NCBI RefSeq assembly: GCF_009649815.1
Contig: NZ_WJIC01000001.1
Location: forward strand, 248,001-312,000
Origin: Nocardia sp. SYP-A9097
GTDB taxonomy: Bacteria > Actinomycetota > Actinomycetes > Mycobacteriales > Mycobacteriaceae
Length of the DNA: 64,000 bases
Reading direction: 5' to 3'
This document shows, in pieces, positions 1-9,885 of this stretch. Position 1 is the stretch's first letter. Each line of letters opens with the position of its first letter. The position numbers and the translations under genes are program-made. The notes under the pieces were generated by a model. The model ran no database searches, was not told where the DNA came from, and saw only the letters and a list, made by a program, of their open reading frames with translations.

Positions 1-849
1 GTGACAAACGCACTGGCACTGGCGGTTTCGGCGCTCATCGTGAAGAGCCTGTTCCTGGGGCAGCGCCTGTCGCGGCCGGAAACCGTTGTGGCACTTGCCG
101 CGACGATTCTGCTGCCGATCTGCAAGCCCACCTATGTTTTGCTGGCCATGCTCACCGTGCTGATCCCGGCGCAGCGCTTGGGCTTCGGCAATGCCGAGCG
201 CCCCGCCGTGTGGCAGCGCGTACTGCCTTGGGCAGCAGCGGCCATCGGCGGCATTTCGTTCGCGGCGTGGATGAAGATCGCCGCGCCCACCGGCGACGGT
301 ATGAGCCTCATGCGCGGTAAGGACCAGTGGGGCAGCGTCCGTCCCGGCGATCAGCTGAAGGAAATCCTCAGCGACCCCGGGCATTTCCTGAGCGTCTTCG
401 GCGATAGCATCGCGCGCCGCGACGAGCGCTGGTTCACCCAGTTCTTCGGTGAACTCGGCTTCTCGTACATCGATGTCCCGGCCCTGACCATCTGCGCCAG
501 CCTGCTGGCCTTCGCGGTGAGCATCGGCATCGCCGATCGAATGGTCGGTGACCGCCTGCGCACCTGGCTGGTCCTGCTCACCATGCTGGCCAGCGTCGCC
601 ATGATCTACGTAACCCTGTACATGTCCTTCACCCCCGTCGGCTACTTCATGATCGACGGCGTCCAGGGCCGCTACTTCGTCCCGCTGGCCCTACTGACCC
701 TCGCCGTCTTCCTCCGCTGGATGCCCTTGCGCCTCACCGGAACCGACGGCCGCATCCCCACCCGCATCCCCGCGATCGTCGTCACCCTCTCCACCACCGT
801 CGCCCTCACCGCCGCCGTAATCAAGTACTCCACCCTCGTCTGGGGCTGA
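1..849 (+). CDS. DUF2142-like multi-pass membrane protein, 3' part
   Basis: The reading frame is open from base 1, so the true N-terminus probably lies upstream; the GTG at base 1 has no visible ribosome site. The visible 282 residues contain about six hydrophobic segments. A CKPTYVLL stretch and a QGRYFVP motif before the penultimate helix are the features I associate with the DUF2142 family of actinobacterial membrane proteins, found near cell-surface polysaccharide genes. DUF2142 members are predicted polytopic proteins of unproven activity, sometimes treated as GT-C-like. The next gene is a convergent rmlB, which fits a surface-glycan neighbourhood. The family call is moderately sure; the function is unknown. 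Confidence 0.6.
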   Translation: MTNALALAVSALIVKSLFLGQRLSRPETVVALAATILLPICKPTYVLLAMLTVLIPAQRLGFGNAERPAVWQRVLPWAAAAIGGISFAAWMKIAAPTGDGMSLMRGKDQWGSVRPGDQLKEILSDPGHFLSVFGDSIARRDERWFTQFFGELGFSYIDVPALTICASLLAFAVSIGIADRMVGDRLRTWLVLLTMLASVAMIYVTLYMSFTPVGYFMIDGVQGRYFVPLALLTLAVFLRWMPLRLTGTDGRIPTRIPAIVVTLSTTVALTAAVIKYSTLVWG

Positions 850-1004
850 CCCCCGCGCCGAACTCGCTAGGGTTCGAACATGACGGCAGCCTGCCCGAAT
901 CGCCGGGGCGGACCGATTCGGGGCGGAGCGCATTCGGGGTGGCACTGTATGTGGATTTCGCTGCTACGCCGCAGGATTGGTCGGGATACAGCCGTGATTG
1001 GTGT

Positions 1005-1026
1005 GGGCTCACCGCGGGGTGAGCCC
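1005..1026 (-). terminator. Hairpin downstream of rmlB
   Basis: A perfect 9-bp inverted repeat (GGGCTCACC/GGTGAGCCC) with a 4-nt loop lies just beyond the rmlB stop codon. It has no clear U-run, as is usual in high-GC actinobacteria. It may serve both convergent genes. Confidence 0.55.
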
Positions 1027-1033
1027 GGCGCGG

Positions 1034-2476
<1,443 letters not shown>

Positions 2477-3190
2477 ATGCTGATGAGGAAATTCGCCGCC
2501 ACGTCGGCGCTGCTGATCGCCGCGATGGGCATCACCGCCGGTACCGTCAACGCGGCCCCCGCGACCGCTGACGAGAACGCGCCGATCAACTACACCGCGA
2601 CCAACACCGATACCCAGACCATCATCCGGACCGACTCCGGTTCCATGGTCGTCGAGGACGGTGTCTTCAAGGTCAAGGCCGCCAACGGCACCACCGTCGC
2701 CGGTTCCGAACTGAAGTTCCGTGTCGACGATTTCGAGTTCCCCATCGCCGCGAACATCTCGGATCACACCGCGACGCTGACCCCCGAGTTCAACTCCGAC
2801 AAGGCTGTCTACAAGCCGGTCGCCCTGCCTTACGAGAACCAGGCTCCCTGGAAGAACGACTACGACCGTGAGCAGGCCGCCTGGAACCGCCTGAAGGACA
2901 CCATCTCCATGGGCGCCACCATCGGCACCCTGGTCGGTGGCATCGGCGGCGCGGCCGTGGGCTGCCTCATCGGTGGCGCCACCGCCGGTGCCGTGACCGG
3001 CACCCTGACCCTGATGTTCGGCGCTCTCGGCGGCGCGGCCGTCGGTTGCATCGTCGGCATGAGCGTCGTCGGCTTCCTGGGCACCCTGGCCGGTCAGATC
3101 TTCATCACCGCCCCGGTCGCGATCCTGGCCGCCGTGCAGTACTTCACCACCATCAACGCTGCCCCGATCGTTCCCGCCCCCGCGAAGTAA
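2477..3190 (+). CDS. Secreted/envelope protein with glycine-zipper C-terminal half
   Basis: 237 residues of unknown function. Residues 1-27 form an Sec signal peptide (MRKFAATSALL core, cleavage likely near VNA-AP). Residues 30-140 are a soluble segment rich in Thr/Asp with beta character. From about 145 to 215 there are two glycine-rich hydrophobic stretches (IGTLVGGIGGAAVGCLIGG and LGGAAVGCIVG) of glycine-zipper type, each with one cysteine (Cys163, Cys191). Glycine zippers often line oligomeric membrane channels or insert into outer layers. A second in-frame ATG at 2483 may be the true start; neither has a strong ribosome site. Similar small envelope proteins are, to my recollection, common in Nocardia, but I cannot name a family. 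A hairpin follows. Confidence 0.8.
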   Translation: MLMRKFAATSALLIAAMGITAGTVNAAPATADENAPINYTATNTDTQTIIRTDSGSMVVEDGVFKVKAANGTTVAGSELKFRVDDFEFPIAANISDHTATLTPEFNSDKAVYKPVALPYENQAPWKNDYDREQAAWNRLKDTISMGATIGTLVGGIGGAAVGCLIGGATAGAVTGTLTLMFGALGGAAVGCIVGMSVVGFLGTLAGQIFITAPVAILAAVQYFTTINAAPIVPAPAK

Positions 3191-3226
3191 TCGCGTCGGC
3201 GCGAGTAATCGCCCGTAGCACCAGCG

Positions 3227-3259
3227 AATCCCCCGTCCGGACCACCCGGGCGGGGGATT
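3227..3259 (+). terminator. Rho-independent-like hairpin after the glycine-zipper gene
   Basis: AATCCCCCG/CGGGGGATT arms extended by GTCCGG/CCGGGC pairing (one G-T wobble) around a 5-nt loop. It lies between convergent genes and probably ends transcription from both sides. Confidence 0.65.
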
Positions 3260-3277
3260 CGTCGTCTCCGGATCAGC

Positions 3278-4273
3278 TCACGCCGTGCGCGCGATCTGCG
3301 CGGATTCGATTCGGGCACGGACGAATTGGGCGACGTGCGCGAGCGCGGCCCGGCTCTCGGGCATATTCGGGAAGATGGCCATGAAGGCGTGCACCTGACC
3401 GCGCCAGATCTCCAGGGTGGCCGGTACGCCCGCCTGCGCGAGCCGCTGCGCCATGATCTCGCTGTCCCGGCGCAGCACTTCGTCCTCGGCGGCGATGAGC
3501 AGGGCGGGCGGCAGGCCGGCGAGCGGATTGTTGACCGGTGAGAGCTGCGGATCCAGGTGGCCGTTCACCTCCGCACCGAGTTTCACCACGGCCTCCAGCG
3601 CCGACAGCGGGATGAGCGGATCGCGACGGTAGTTGGGGTGCGCGCGCTTCTCGGTGCAGTCCAGATCCAGCGCGGGGCACAGGCCGACGAGTCCGGCGGG
3701 CACCGGGAGTCCGGTATCGCGGGCGCGCAGAGCGGTCGCGAAGGTCATATAGCCGCCGGCGGAGTCACCGGCGAAGACGATGCGCGAGGCGGGCACGCCG
3801 TGCGAGAGCAGCCATTGGTACGCGGTCAGGCAGTCGGCGACCGAACCGGCGATATCGGTCTGCGGCAGTTGCCGGTACTCCACGCTCACCACGGGCATTC
3901 CGGTGCGCCGGGCGATGGCGGCCACCACGGGCCGGTGCGTATCGAGTCCGCAGAGGAAGAAGCCGCCGCCGTGCATGTACATGACGACGCCGTCGCTCAG
4001 CGAGCTGCGGGCTCCGGCGGGGCGCACGATCTCCATGCGGAAGCCGTTGAGCCGTACCTGTTCCCGTTCCACTCCCCGGGGCGCGAGCCGCAGTTTGGCG
4101 AGGGTGTTGATGACACCGCTGACGATCGGCATGGCGCCTTCGGTGAGGGTCATGAGCTCGCCGGCGGGCCGAATCGTGCTGCGGCAGGCCACTTCGAGGG
4201 TGCGCGCGTAGACGCTCACATTGCCGGGATTGATCACCGGAGCATCGGCATGGTGTTTGCGGGTACTCGCCAT
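3278..4273 (-). CDS. HSL-family alpha/beta hydrolase (esterase/lipase)
   Basis: Carboxylesterase of the hormone-sensitive-lipase type. From the ATG at 4273 it is 331 residues, with the oxyanion motif HGGG at 101-104, the nucleophile motif GDSAG at 169-173 (Ser171), an acid region around AAEDEVLRRD and a catalytic His in GQVHAFM. The frame is open to 4366, but the internal Met (MASTRKHH) fits family length better and follows GTAGGTG, a weak ribosome site. It is convergent with the glycine-zipper gene and divergent from rmlA. Substrate unknown; mycobacterial relatives (Lip family) act on short-chain esters. No signal peptide is evident, so it is probably cytoplasmic. Confidence 0.85.
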   Translation of the reverse strand: MASTRKHHADAPVINPGNVSVYARTLEVACRSTIRPAGELMTLTEGAMPIVSGVINTLAKLRLAPRGVEREQVRLNGFRMEIVRPAGARSSLSDGVVMYMHGGGFFLCGLDTHRPVVAAIARRTGMPVVSVEYRQLPQTDIAGSVADCLTAYQWLLSHGVPASRIVFAGDSAGGYMTFATALRARDTGLPVPAGLVGLCPALDLDCTEKRAHPNYRRDPLIPLSALEAVVKLGAEVNGHLDPQLSPVNNPLAGLPPALLIAAEDEVLRRDSEIMAQRLAQAGVPATLEIWRGQVHAFMAIFPNMPESRAALAHVAQFVRARIESAQIARTA

Positions 4274-4504
4274 TGCGCACCTACTTCGTTGTTGGCGCGC
4301 CGAGCCGTTCGTCCGGTGACCGAAGGAGGGCTCGGTTACCCGGCGCGGGAGAGTCGGCGCTGACATCTCACATAGCGTTATTTCAGAACACCACGAGAAC
4401 GTGACCTATGCAACAGATATCGCCGTATCGGTATGGCCGCAAACGGTTGTGACCGTTTCGCCGTGCAGTCGGAACCTCACCGCTCCCGCTCGGGATGGAA
4501 CTGG

Positions 4505-4510
4505 CAGACT
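4505..4510 (+). promoter_or_regulatory. Putative -10 of leaderless rmlA mRNA
   Basis: CAGACT is a one-base variant of TAnnnT and ends 8 nt before the rmlA ATG at 4519. No Shine-Dalgarno is present. The second rmlA copy also has CAGACT just upstream of its start (53108-53113). Confidence 0.35.
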
Positions 4511-4518
4511 CTCGTGAC

Positions 4519-5391
4519 ATGCGTGGAATCATCCTGGCCGGCGGCACCGGGTCACGTCTGCACCCGATCACGCGCGGGGTGAGCAAACAGCTTGTCCCGG
4601 TCTACGACAAACCGATGGTGTACTACCCGCTGTCCACCCTCATGCTGGCGGGCATTCGGGACATCCTGGTCATTACGACCCCCGAGGACGCGGCGGCGTT
4701 CCACCGGCTACTCGGTGACGGCAGCCGGTTCGGGCTCAACCTCAGCTATGTCGTGCAACCCCAGCCGGATGGATTGGCCCGCGCCTTCGTGCTCGGCGCG
4801 GAGCACATCGGCAACGAGCCCGCCGCACTCGTGCTGGGCGACAATATCTTCCACGGCCCCGGCCTCGGCACCAATCTGCGGCAGTACGCGCAGGTGGACG
4901 GCGGCGCGGTCTTCGCCTACCGGGTCTCGGATCCGACCGCGTACGGCGTGGTCGAATTCGCCGACGGCAAGGCCATTTCCATCGAGGAGAAGCCGAAAGC
5001 GCCGCGCTCCAACTACGCGATTCCGGGGCTGTACTTCTACGACAACGACGTCCTCGAGATCGCGCGCGAACTGAAGCCGTCCGATCGCGGCGAATACGAG
5101 ATCACCGATATCAATCGCGCCTATCTCGAACAGGGCCGATTGAATGTGGAGGTGCTGCGCCGCGGCACCGCCTGGCTGGACACCGGCACCTTCGATTCGC
5201 TGCTGGACGCGGCCAACTACGTCCGTACCATCGAGGAGCGCCAGGGCCTGAAGATCGGGGTACCCGAGGAGGTGGCCTGGCGTATGGGTTTCATCGACGA
5301 CGAGCAATTGGACGCGGCCGCCCGGCCGCTGGTGCGCTCCGGTTACGGGGCCTACCTGCTGCGCCTGCTGGAACAGGGACGAGACGAGTGA
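4519..5391 (+). CDS. rmlA: Glucose-1-phosphate thymidylyltransferase RmlA (copy 1)
   Basis: First step of dTDP-rhamnose synthesis: glucose-1-phosphate + dTTP gives dTDP-glucose. The chosen ATG gives the canonical N-terminus [16 protein letters not shown] with the nucleotide-binding GGTGSRL loop. Other hallmarks are [23 protein letters not shown] and [11 protein letters not shown]. Length 290 aa is typical. The frame is open 24 bp further upstream, but the internal ATG matches family starts. The stop overlaps the rmlC start by 4 bases (GTGA), so the two genes are translationally coupled. A paralogue about three quarters identical by eye lies at 53117-53989. Confidence 0.95.
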   Translation: MRGIILAGGTGSRLHPITRGVSKQLVPVYDKPMVYYPLSTLMLAGIRDILVITTPEDAAAFHRLLGDGSRFGLNLSYVVQPQPDGLARAFVLGAEHIGNEPAALVLGDNIFHGPGLGTNLRQYAQVDGGAVFAYRVSDPTAYGVVEFADGKAISIEEKPKAPRSNYAIPGLYFYDNDVLEIARELKPSDRGEYEITDINRAYLEQGRLNVEVLRRGTAWLDTGTFDSLLDAANYVRTIEERQGLKIGVPEEVAWRMGFIDDEQLDAAARPLVRSGYGAYLLRLLEQGRDE

Positions 5392-5960
5392 GTATGCGGA
5401 TTCGCGAACTGGCCATTCCGGGGTCCTGGGAATTCACCCCGGACCTGCACGGCGACGAGCGCGGGGTCTTCGCCGAGACCTTCAAGTCCTCGGAGTTCGA
5501 GAAGATCGTGGGGCGGGGATTCGAACTGCTGCAGGTCAATACCTCGACCTCGGCGGCGGGGGTGCTGCGCGGGATTCATTACACGCAGGATCCGCCGGGG
5601 CAGGCCAAGTATGTGACCTGCGTGCGCGGGGCGTTCCTGGATGTGGTGGTGGATCTGCGGCCCGGGTCGCCGACCTTCGGGCAGTGGGACAGCGTGGTGA
5701 TCGACGATGTGGAGCGCAAGTCGGTGTTCCTCGCGGAGGGGCTCGGGCACGCGCTGCTCTCGCTCGAGGATGATTCCACCGTCATCTATCTCTGCTCGCT
5801 GGAGTACTCGCCCGAATTCGACCGGGATCTGGACGCTTTCGATCCGGATCTGGGGATCGAATGGCCGAAGGTGGATCGCTACGGCAAACCGCTGAGCTTC
5901 ACCCGCTCGCCGAAGGATGCGGCGGCACCGCGATTGGCGGATCTGAAACTTCCGCACTGA
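5388..5960 (+). CDS. rmlC: dTDP-4-dehydrorhamnose 3,5-epimerase RmlC (copy 1)
   Basis: Third step of dTDP-rhamnose synthesis: epimerises C3 and C5 of the 4-keto sugar. 190 residues of the RmlC cupin family. Visible hallmarks are [14 protein letters not shown] at the N-terminus, [10 protein letters not shown] with the catalytic His, [20 protein letters not shown], and STVIYLCS with the conserved Tyr region. It matches M. tuberculosis RmlC (202 aa) along its length but lacks that protein's C-terminal extension. The start is GTG at 5388, inside the rmlA stop. A strong hairpin follows, so rmlA-rmlC is probably a two-gene operon. Confidence 0.93.
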   Translation: MSMRIRELAIPGSWEFTPDLHGDERGVFAETFKSSEFEKIVGRGFELLQVNTSTSAAGVLRGIHYTQDPPGQAKYVTCVRGAFLDVVVDLRPGSPTFGQWDSVVIDDVERKSVFLAEGLGHALLSLEDDSTVIYLCSLEYSPEFDRDLDAFDPDLGIEWPKVDRYGKPLSFTRSPKDAAAPRLADLKLPH

Positions 5961-5974
5961 GCGTGGACATGCAA

Positions 5975-6005
5975 CTGGGGCGCACCGTAATACGGTGCGC
6001 CCCAG
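5975..6005 (+). terminator. Hairpin after rmlC
   Basis: CTGGGGCGCACCG and CGGTGCGCCCCAG pair perfectly over 13 bp around TAATA. It separates convergent rmlC and the MFS gene and could terminate both. Confidence 0.65.
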
Positions 6006-6065
6006 CGTCTTTCGGTCGACCGAGCGTCGCCCGTGTGAGCGGCGGGCGCGGCCCGGCGTGGATTG

Positions 6066-7535
6066 TCAGCCGACCAGCGCGACCTCCGGCTCCGCGGCCT
6101 CGGCGGCCTTACGGGACTTGCGCTTGGGCAGGTAGACCGTAAGGGCAACCAGCGCACCGACAATGGCGACCCCGGCGGCGAATTGCAGTCCGGGACGGTA
6201 GTTGTCGAGCACCGCGGCGGGGCTGGTGTCGGTATGCGATCCGGAGGAGATGATCGCGGTGGTCACCGCGAGCACGATGGCCGCACCGACCTGCATGGCG
6301 GTCTGCAGCACACCGGCCGCCAGGCCCTGTTCGTCGTCATCGATTCCGCTGGTGGCCTGAATATTGATGGCGGGGAAGCCGACCCAGCCGATACCGACCA
6401 GCAGTACGGCGGGCAGCAGCACCGTCAGGTAGGCCGGGGCGGTGTCGATGCGCAGGTACATCAGGTAGCCGATGGCCATGATCACCATGGTGACCGCGAT
6501 GATCGGGCCGGTGCCGAAGCGATCGACCAGCTTGTCCGAGACGAACGCGGAGGCGACCACCAGCAGACCGACGGGCAGCAGCGCGAGCGACAGCTTCAGC
6601 GGCGACCAGCCGAGAGTGTCCTGCAGGTACAGCGTGGTGATGAACTGCCAGCTGAAGAACGAACCGGCGACCGCGATAATGGCCAGGCTGGCCCGCCACA
6701 GCGTCGGCTTCTTCAGAATGCCGAGGCGCACAAGGGGGTAGCGCACCCGCTTCTCGACCGCGACGAATCCGGCGAAGAGCGCGGCGACGGCGACGAACGA
6801 GATGATGGTGCGAGCCGAGGCCCAGCCGGCCTCCGGAGCCGAGACCACGGTGTAGACCAGCAGCAGCATGCCCGAGGTGGACAGCAGCGCACCGAGCAGA
6901 TCGTGACCGCCCTCCTCGGCGGGCCCGTCCTTGGGCACCAGGTAGAAGGCCGCGATCAGGGCCGCGATGGCGACCGGGAAGGGCAGCAGGAAGGTCCAGC
7001 GCCAGCCGAGACCGGTCATGAGTCCGCCGAAGAGCAGGCCCATGGAGTAGCCGCCCGCACCGAACACGGTGTAGATGGAGAGCGCCTTGTTACGAGCCGG
7101 GCCCTCGGCGAAATTCGTGGTGATGATGGAGAGTCCGGTCGGCGCGGTGAACGCGGCGGCCAGGCCCTTGATGAATCGGGTGAGGATCAGCAGCGGGCCG
7201 GAGCTCACCAAAGCGCCTGCGAGAGAAGCGATGGCGAAGACGGCCAGTGCGATCAGGAAGACCTTGCGGCGGCCGAGCAGATCGGCGGTGCGCCCGCCGA
7301 GCAGCAGCAGGCCGCCGTAGCCGAGAACGTATCCGCTGACCAGCCACTGCAGCGTCGAGGTCTGCAGGTCGAGTTCGGTGCCGATGGACGGGAGGGCGAC
7401 GCCGATCATCGACACGTCCAGGCCGTCGAGGAACAGCACGATGCACAGGGTGATGAGCATGCCCCAGAGCCGGAGCGTCCACTGCGTGGAGTCTGCCGCG
7501 GTGCTCACTGCGGGGCGTAGGTCTGTGGAAGTCAC
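6066..7535 (-). CDS. MFS drug/solute exporter, DHA2 (14-TM) type
   Basis: About 489 residues with 14 predicted membrane helices. The first helix carries FLDGLDVSMIGVALPSI (motif related to the DxxxVNxALP motif of EmrB/QacA proteins), followed by a loop motif GGRTADLLGRRKVFLI and later LFGGLMTGLGWRWTFLL. This family exports drugs or small molecules by proton antiport. The frame is open far upstream (7991), but that extension is antisense to the marR gene. I prefer GTG at 7535, because a TACTGT hexamer ends exactly 8 nt before it (leaderless pattern) with an inverted repeat directly upstream. An ATG at 7562 is the alternative. It is divergent from marR, the usual arrangement of a repressor and its target. 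Confidence 0.88.
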   Translation of the reverse strand: MTSTDLRPAVSTAADSTQWTLRLWGMLITLCIVLFLDGLDVSMIGVALPSIGTELDLQTSTLQWLVSGYVLGYGGLLLLGGRTADLLGRRKVFLIALAVFAIASLAGALVSSGPLLILTRFIKGLAAAFTAPTGLSIITTNFAEGPARNKALSIYTVFGAGGYSMGLLFGGLMTGLGWRWTFLLPFPVAIAALIAAFYLVPKDGPAEEGGHDLLGALLSTSGMLLLVYTVVSAPEAGWASARTIISFVAVAALFAGFVAVEKRVRYPLVRLGILKKPTLWRASLAIIAVAGSFFSWQFITTLYLQDTLGWSPLKLSLALLPVGLLVVASAFVSDKLVDRFGTGPIIAVTMVIMAIGYLMYLRIDTAPAYLTVLLPAVLLVGIGWVGFPAINIQATSGIDDDEQGLAAGVLQTAMQVGAAIVLAVTTAIISSGSHTDTSPAAVLDNYRPGLQFAAGVAIVGALVALTVYLPKRKSRKAAEAAEPEVALVG

Positions 7536-7543
7536 GAGAGAGG

Positions 7544-7592
7544 ACAGTACATGCGTGCGCATAAGTTGTCTACACATTAAATGCGGTTGCAT
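7544..7592 (-). promoter_or_regulatory. Divergent MFS/marR promoter with candidate MarR operators
   Basis: On the minus strand TACTGT (7544-7549) ends 8 nt before the MFS GTG. Two inverted repeats sit in the gap: ATGCG-TG-CGCAT (7551-7562), overlapping the presumed spacer of the MFS promoter, and ATGC-GGTT-GCAT (7581-7592). Both have ATGC/GCAT half-sites, so a MarR dimer bound there would occlude the promoter. Confidence 0.45.
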
Positions 7593-7609
7593 GGGTTGCG
7601 CGGGCGCAC

Positions 7610-7615
7610 TAAGAT
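7610..7615 (+). promoter_or_regulatory. Putative -10 of leaderless marR mRNA
   Basis: TAAGAT fits TAnnnT and ends 7 nt before the ATG at 7623. No Shine-Dalgarno is visible for that start. Confidence 0.35.
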
Positions 7616-7622
7616 GGCGGCC

Positions 7623-8024
7623 ATGCCGAAGCCGACAACGACTGTCGATCAGGTCGTCCCGAGCGCTCTCGTAGCGCAGTGGCGCGATCTGCTGGCCCGG
7701 CACGCGACGACCTCCTGCGCCCTCGAGAAGGAACTGCAAGGCCGCCACCACCTCGGGCTCAGCGAATTCGAAACCCTCGACCGGCTCATGGACGCCGGCG
7801 TCGAGAGCTACAAGATGAGCGATCTCGCTCATGACATCCACCTCAGCCAGAGCGCGCTCTCCCGCGCGGTGGCCAGGCTGGAACGCGATGGATTGGTCAG
7901 CCGCAGCCTGTGCGAACAGGACCGGCGCGCGATCTTCGTCTGCCTGACCGACAAGGGGCGCGAACTGCACGCGAAGGCGGCCCCGACCCACCGCGAAGTG
8001 CTGGAGCAGTCACTCCAGCACTAG
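7623..8024 (+). CDS. MarR-family transcriptional regulator
   Basis: 133 residues from ATG 7623 (MPKPTTTVD); upstream in-frame starts at 7614 and 7581 are possible. The centre reads as a winged helix: LGLSEFETLDRL, KMSDLAHDIHLSQSALSRAVARLE as helix-turn-helix plus recognition helix, then DGLVSR and DRRAIFVCLTDKG as the wing with the conserved DxR. MarR dimers usually repress a neighbouring exporter and release DNA on binding a small phenolic or drug ligand. The divergent MFS gene and two short inverted repeats between them support autorepression plus exporter control. A single Cys (LCEQDRR) lies next to the wing, so redox sensing is conceivable but unproven. Confidence 0.9.
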   Translation: MPKPTTTVDQVVPSALVAQWRDLLARHATTSCALEKELQGRHHLGLSEFETLDRLMDAGVESYKMSDLAHDIHLSQSALSRAVARLERDGLVSRSLCEQDRRAIFVCLTDKGRELHAKAAPTHREVLEQSLQH

Positions 8025-8033
8025 CGGCGCGAA

Positions 8034-8906
8034 TCAGACGGTGGCGCGAATGGTTTCGATCATCGGAAGCGCGTCCACCGCGATGGTCGCCGCGGCCGCG
8101 AAGGCTTCGCGGTAACGCTCCACATCGTGTTCTTTGTCCAAATAGGAAGCGCCCGTGAGGGATTCCACGTAGACGACCGGCGGTTCGGTCTGTTCGGTTG
8201 CGGTGGAGGGGAATTCGAGCAGGACGAAACGTCCGGCATCCATACCGTGGTGGTAGCCGCAGTCCGCGGGCAGCAGGCGCAGCCGCACATTCGACAGCTC
8301 GCCGAATTTGCGCAGCTTGTCCAGCTGACCGATGGTCACCTCATCCCCGCCGATGCGATGCCACAGCACCGCCTCGGAGATGATCACATCGACCTGCACC
8401 GGCGATTCGGCCCGCGTGAGCAGTGATTGCCGAGCGGTGCGGACCCGCACGCGGCGGTCCATCTGCTCGGCCGAGATGCCCGGATTCGCCCCCGCCAATA
8501 CCGCGCGCATATACGCCTCGGTTTGCAGAAGCCCCGGCACCAACTCGTTTTCGTAGGTGGTGAGCCGCGCCGCGGCCTCCTCGAGCCCGATGTAGACCTC
8601 GTACCCCTCGTCGATCACATCGCCGTACTCGGTCCACCAGCCGCGCGCCTTGGTTTCCCTAGCCAGGGCGGTGAGCGGTTCGATGGCGTCCTCGGGCGCA
8701 CCGTAGATGCGGCACATGGCCTCGACATCGAGGCTGCGCAGCGAGGTCTGCCCTGTTTCTATGCGCCAGATCTTTGCTTCGGACCATTCCAGCCGCTGCG
8801 CTGCCACCCGGGTCGTCATCCGGGCGCGATTGCGCAGGTCACGCAGGTGACGGCCGAGTTGCCGCCGCGGCATGGTGGATCCGGTGATCCCCTGCGGTAG
8901 TGCCAT
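8034..8906 (-). CDS. XRE-family regulator with DUF5753 domain
   Basis: 290 residues. Residues 15-70 are an XRE helix-turn-helix (GRHLRDLRNRARMTTRVAAQ, followed by SEAKIWRIETGQ). The rest is the DUF5753 ligand-binding-like domain typical of actinobacteria, recognised by YIGLEEAAARLTTYENELVPGLLQTEAYMRA and by VDVIISEAVLWHRIGG near the middle. The start is well supported by GGGGGAGGG just before the ATG. In Streptomyces such genes are usually followed by a DUF397 partner and affect development; no DUF397 gene is seen here. It is convergent with marR (9-bp gap). Targets unknown. Confidence 0.88.
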   Translation of the reverse strand: MALPQGITGSTMPRRQLGRHLRDLRNRARMTTRVAAQRLEWSEAKIWRIETGQTSLRSLDVEAMCRIYGAPEDAIEPLTALARETKARGWWTEYGDVIDEGYEVYIGLEEAAARLTTYENELVPGLLQTEAYMRAVLAGANPGISAEQMDRRVRVRTARQSLLTRAESPVQVDVIISEAVLWHRIGGDEVTIGQLDKLRKFGELSNVRLRLLPADCGYHHGMDAGRFVLLEFPSTATEQTEPPVVYVESLTGASYLDKEHDVERYREAFAAAATIAVDALPMIETIRATV

Positions 8907-8946
8907 CCCTCCCCCTTACGAGTCTTGCGCTCGCATTGTTGCACAA

Positions 8947-9531
8947 TTACTTGCGCTGCGACCGCTTCCCGAACCGCCAGAACTGCACGGCGCGAACGTC
9001 TTCCGACAATTGATTGACCGGTTCGGCCACATCCGAGAGCGCCTGGAACAGATCGTCGCCCATCTCGGCGATGTGCTCCACCCGGCTTGCCAAACGGGAG
9101 ACGTCGAGGACGAACTCGAGCAGCAGGCGGACCACCGCGGCAATGATGAGGCCCAGCGGAATCGCGAAGACCACCGCGAAGACGATGCCCAGCCAGGCCG
9201 AAACACGCCACAGCCCTATGGTTCCCACGATCGGAATGACGAAAGCCGCTGCCAGGCCCAGTAGATAGGCCATCGGCAGCAAGGTGTGGGTGGCCGCGCG
9301 ATGGAACTGCACATCCAGTAGCGCCTTGGCGGCGTCCACACTCCAGGAGCCGAAAGCACCTGGGCTGGCGAAGGGTTCGACCGGCTCCTCCTCGGCGACG
9401 GCCTCCTGTTCGAGCCTGCGGGTCATGCGCCGCGTCGCGGAGTCCCGGAAGGCGGCCCACCGCCCGATCTCGAACTCCTCGACCTCCAGCTCGCCGAGTT
9501 CGGCTGTCTTACCGTTCGATTGGTCGGTCAT
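8947..9531 (-). CDS. DUF4282 membrane protein
   Basis: 194 residues: an acidic N-terminal half, then DAAKALLDVQFHRAATHTLLPMAYLLGL, the pattern I associate with DUF4282, and two membrane helices roughly at 82-105 and 112-140. The C-terminal tail is amphipathic and basic. Function unknown; DUF4282 proteins are small inner-membrane proteins of actinobacteria and proteobacteria. It sits 40 bp upstream of the XRE gene on the same strand, so the two may be cotranscribed. Confidence 0.75.
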   Translation of the reverse strand: MTDQSNGKTAELGELEVEEFEIGRWAAFRDSATRRMTRRLEQEAVAEEEPVEPFASPGAFGSWSVDAAKALLDVQFHRAATHTLLPMAYLLGLAAAFVIPIVGTIGLWRVSAWLGIVFAVVFAIPLGLIIAAVVRLLLEFVLDVSRLASRVEHIAEMGDDLFQALSDVAEPVNQLSEDVRAVQFWRFGKRSQRK

Positions 9532-9790
9532 GCCGCCGATCTCCTCTCCCCGCAGATCTTTTCGACCCTGCGAAGTCTCATCGCAATCCCCACGCCGGGA
9601 CAGGTGGCGGCAATGTGTTCTAGAACACTTTCGCGCCCCGGACGCAACGAACGGGGGGCCGCGCGGCCGATAGCTCCCTTGACGCTGTCTTCGCAGGCAG
9701 CGGACCCCTCCGATCGATATGTCGCTTATGCGACGAAGGCGCTGTCATGCCAGCTACAACGACGAGCCGTCTCTTTTGGAGGGAAAAACC
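9532..9790. other. Intergenic region with a perfect 14-bp palindrome
   Basis: Upstream of the DUF4282 gene (minus) and of the plus-strand small gene. It contains GTGTTCTAGAACAC at 9615-9628, a perfect 14-bp palindrome, the size and symmetry of a TetR/GntR-type operator. The end of the region has GGAGGG (9778-9783) before an ATG at 9791. No other gene is supported. Confidence 0.5.
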
Positions 9791-9885
9791 ATGACGCGGC
9801 AAAAAGAACATGTAACGGAGCGAACGCCCCGATCCGATACCTCGCACAGAGCAGGACATAGATCTACCGGGGAATGGAGAAACCA

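Noticed and set aside
6063-7520. 485-codon plus-strand frame opposite the MFS gene
   Set aside because: Highly repetitive Gly/Asp/Gln/Arg composition with no motifs; mirror of the membrane-protein codons.
7563-7991. N-terminal extension of the MFS frame
   Set aside because: Antisense to marR, no membrane character, and the promoter elements lie downstream of it.
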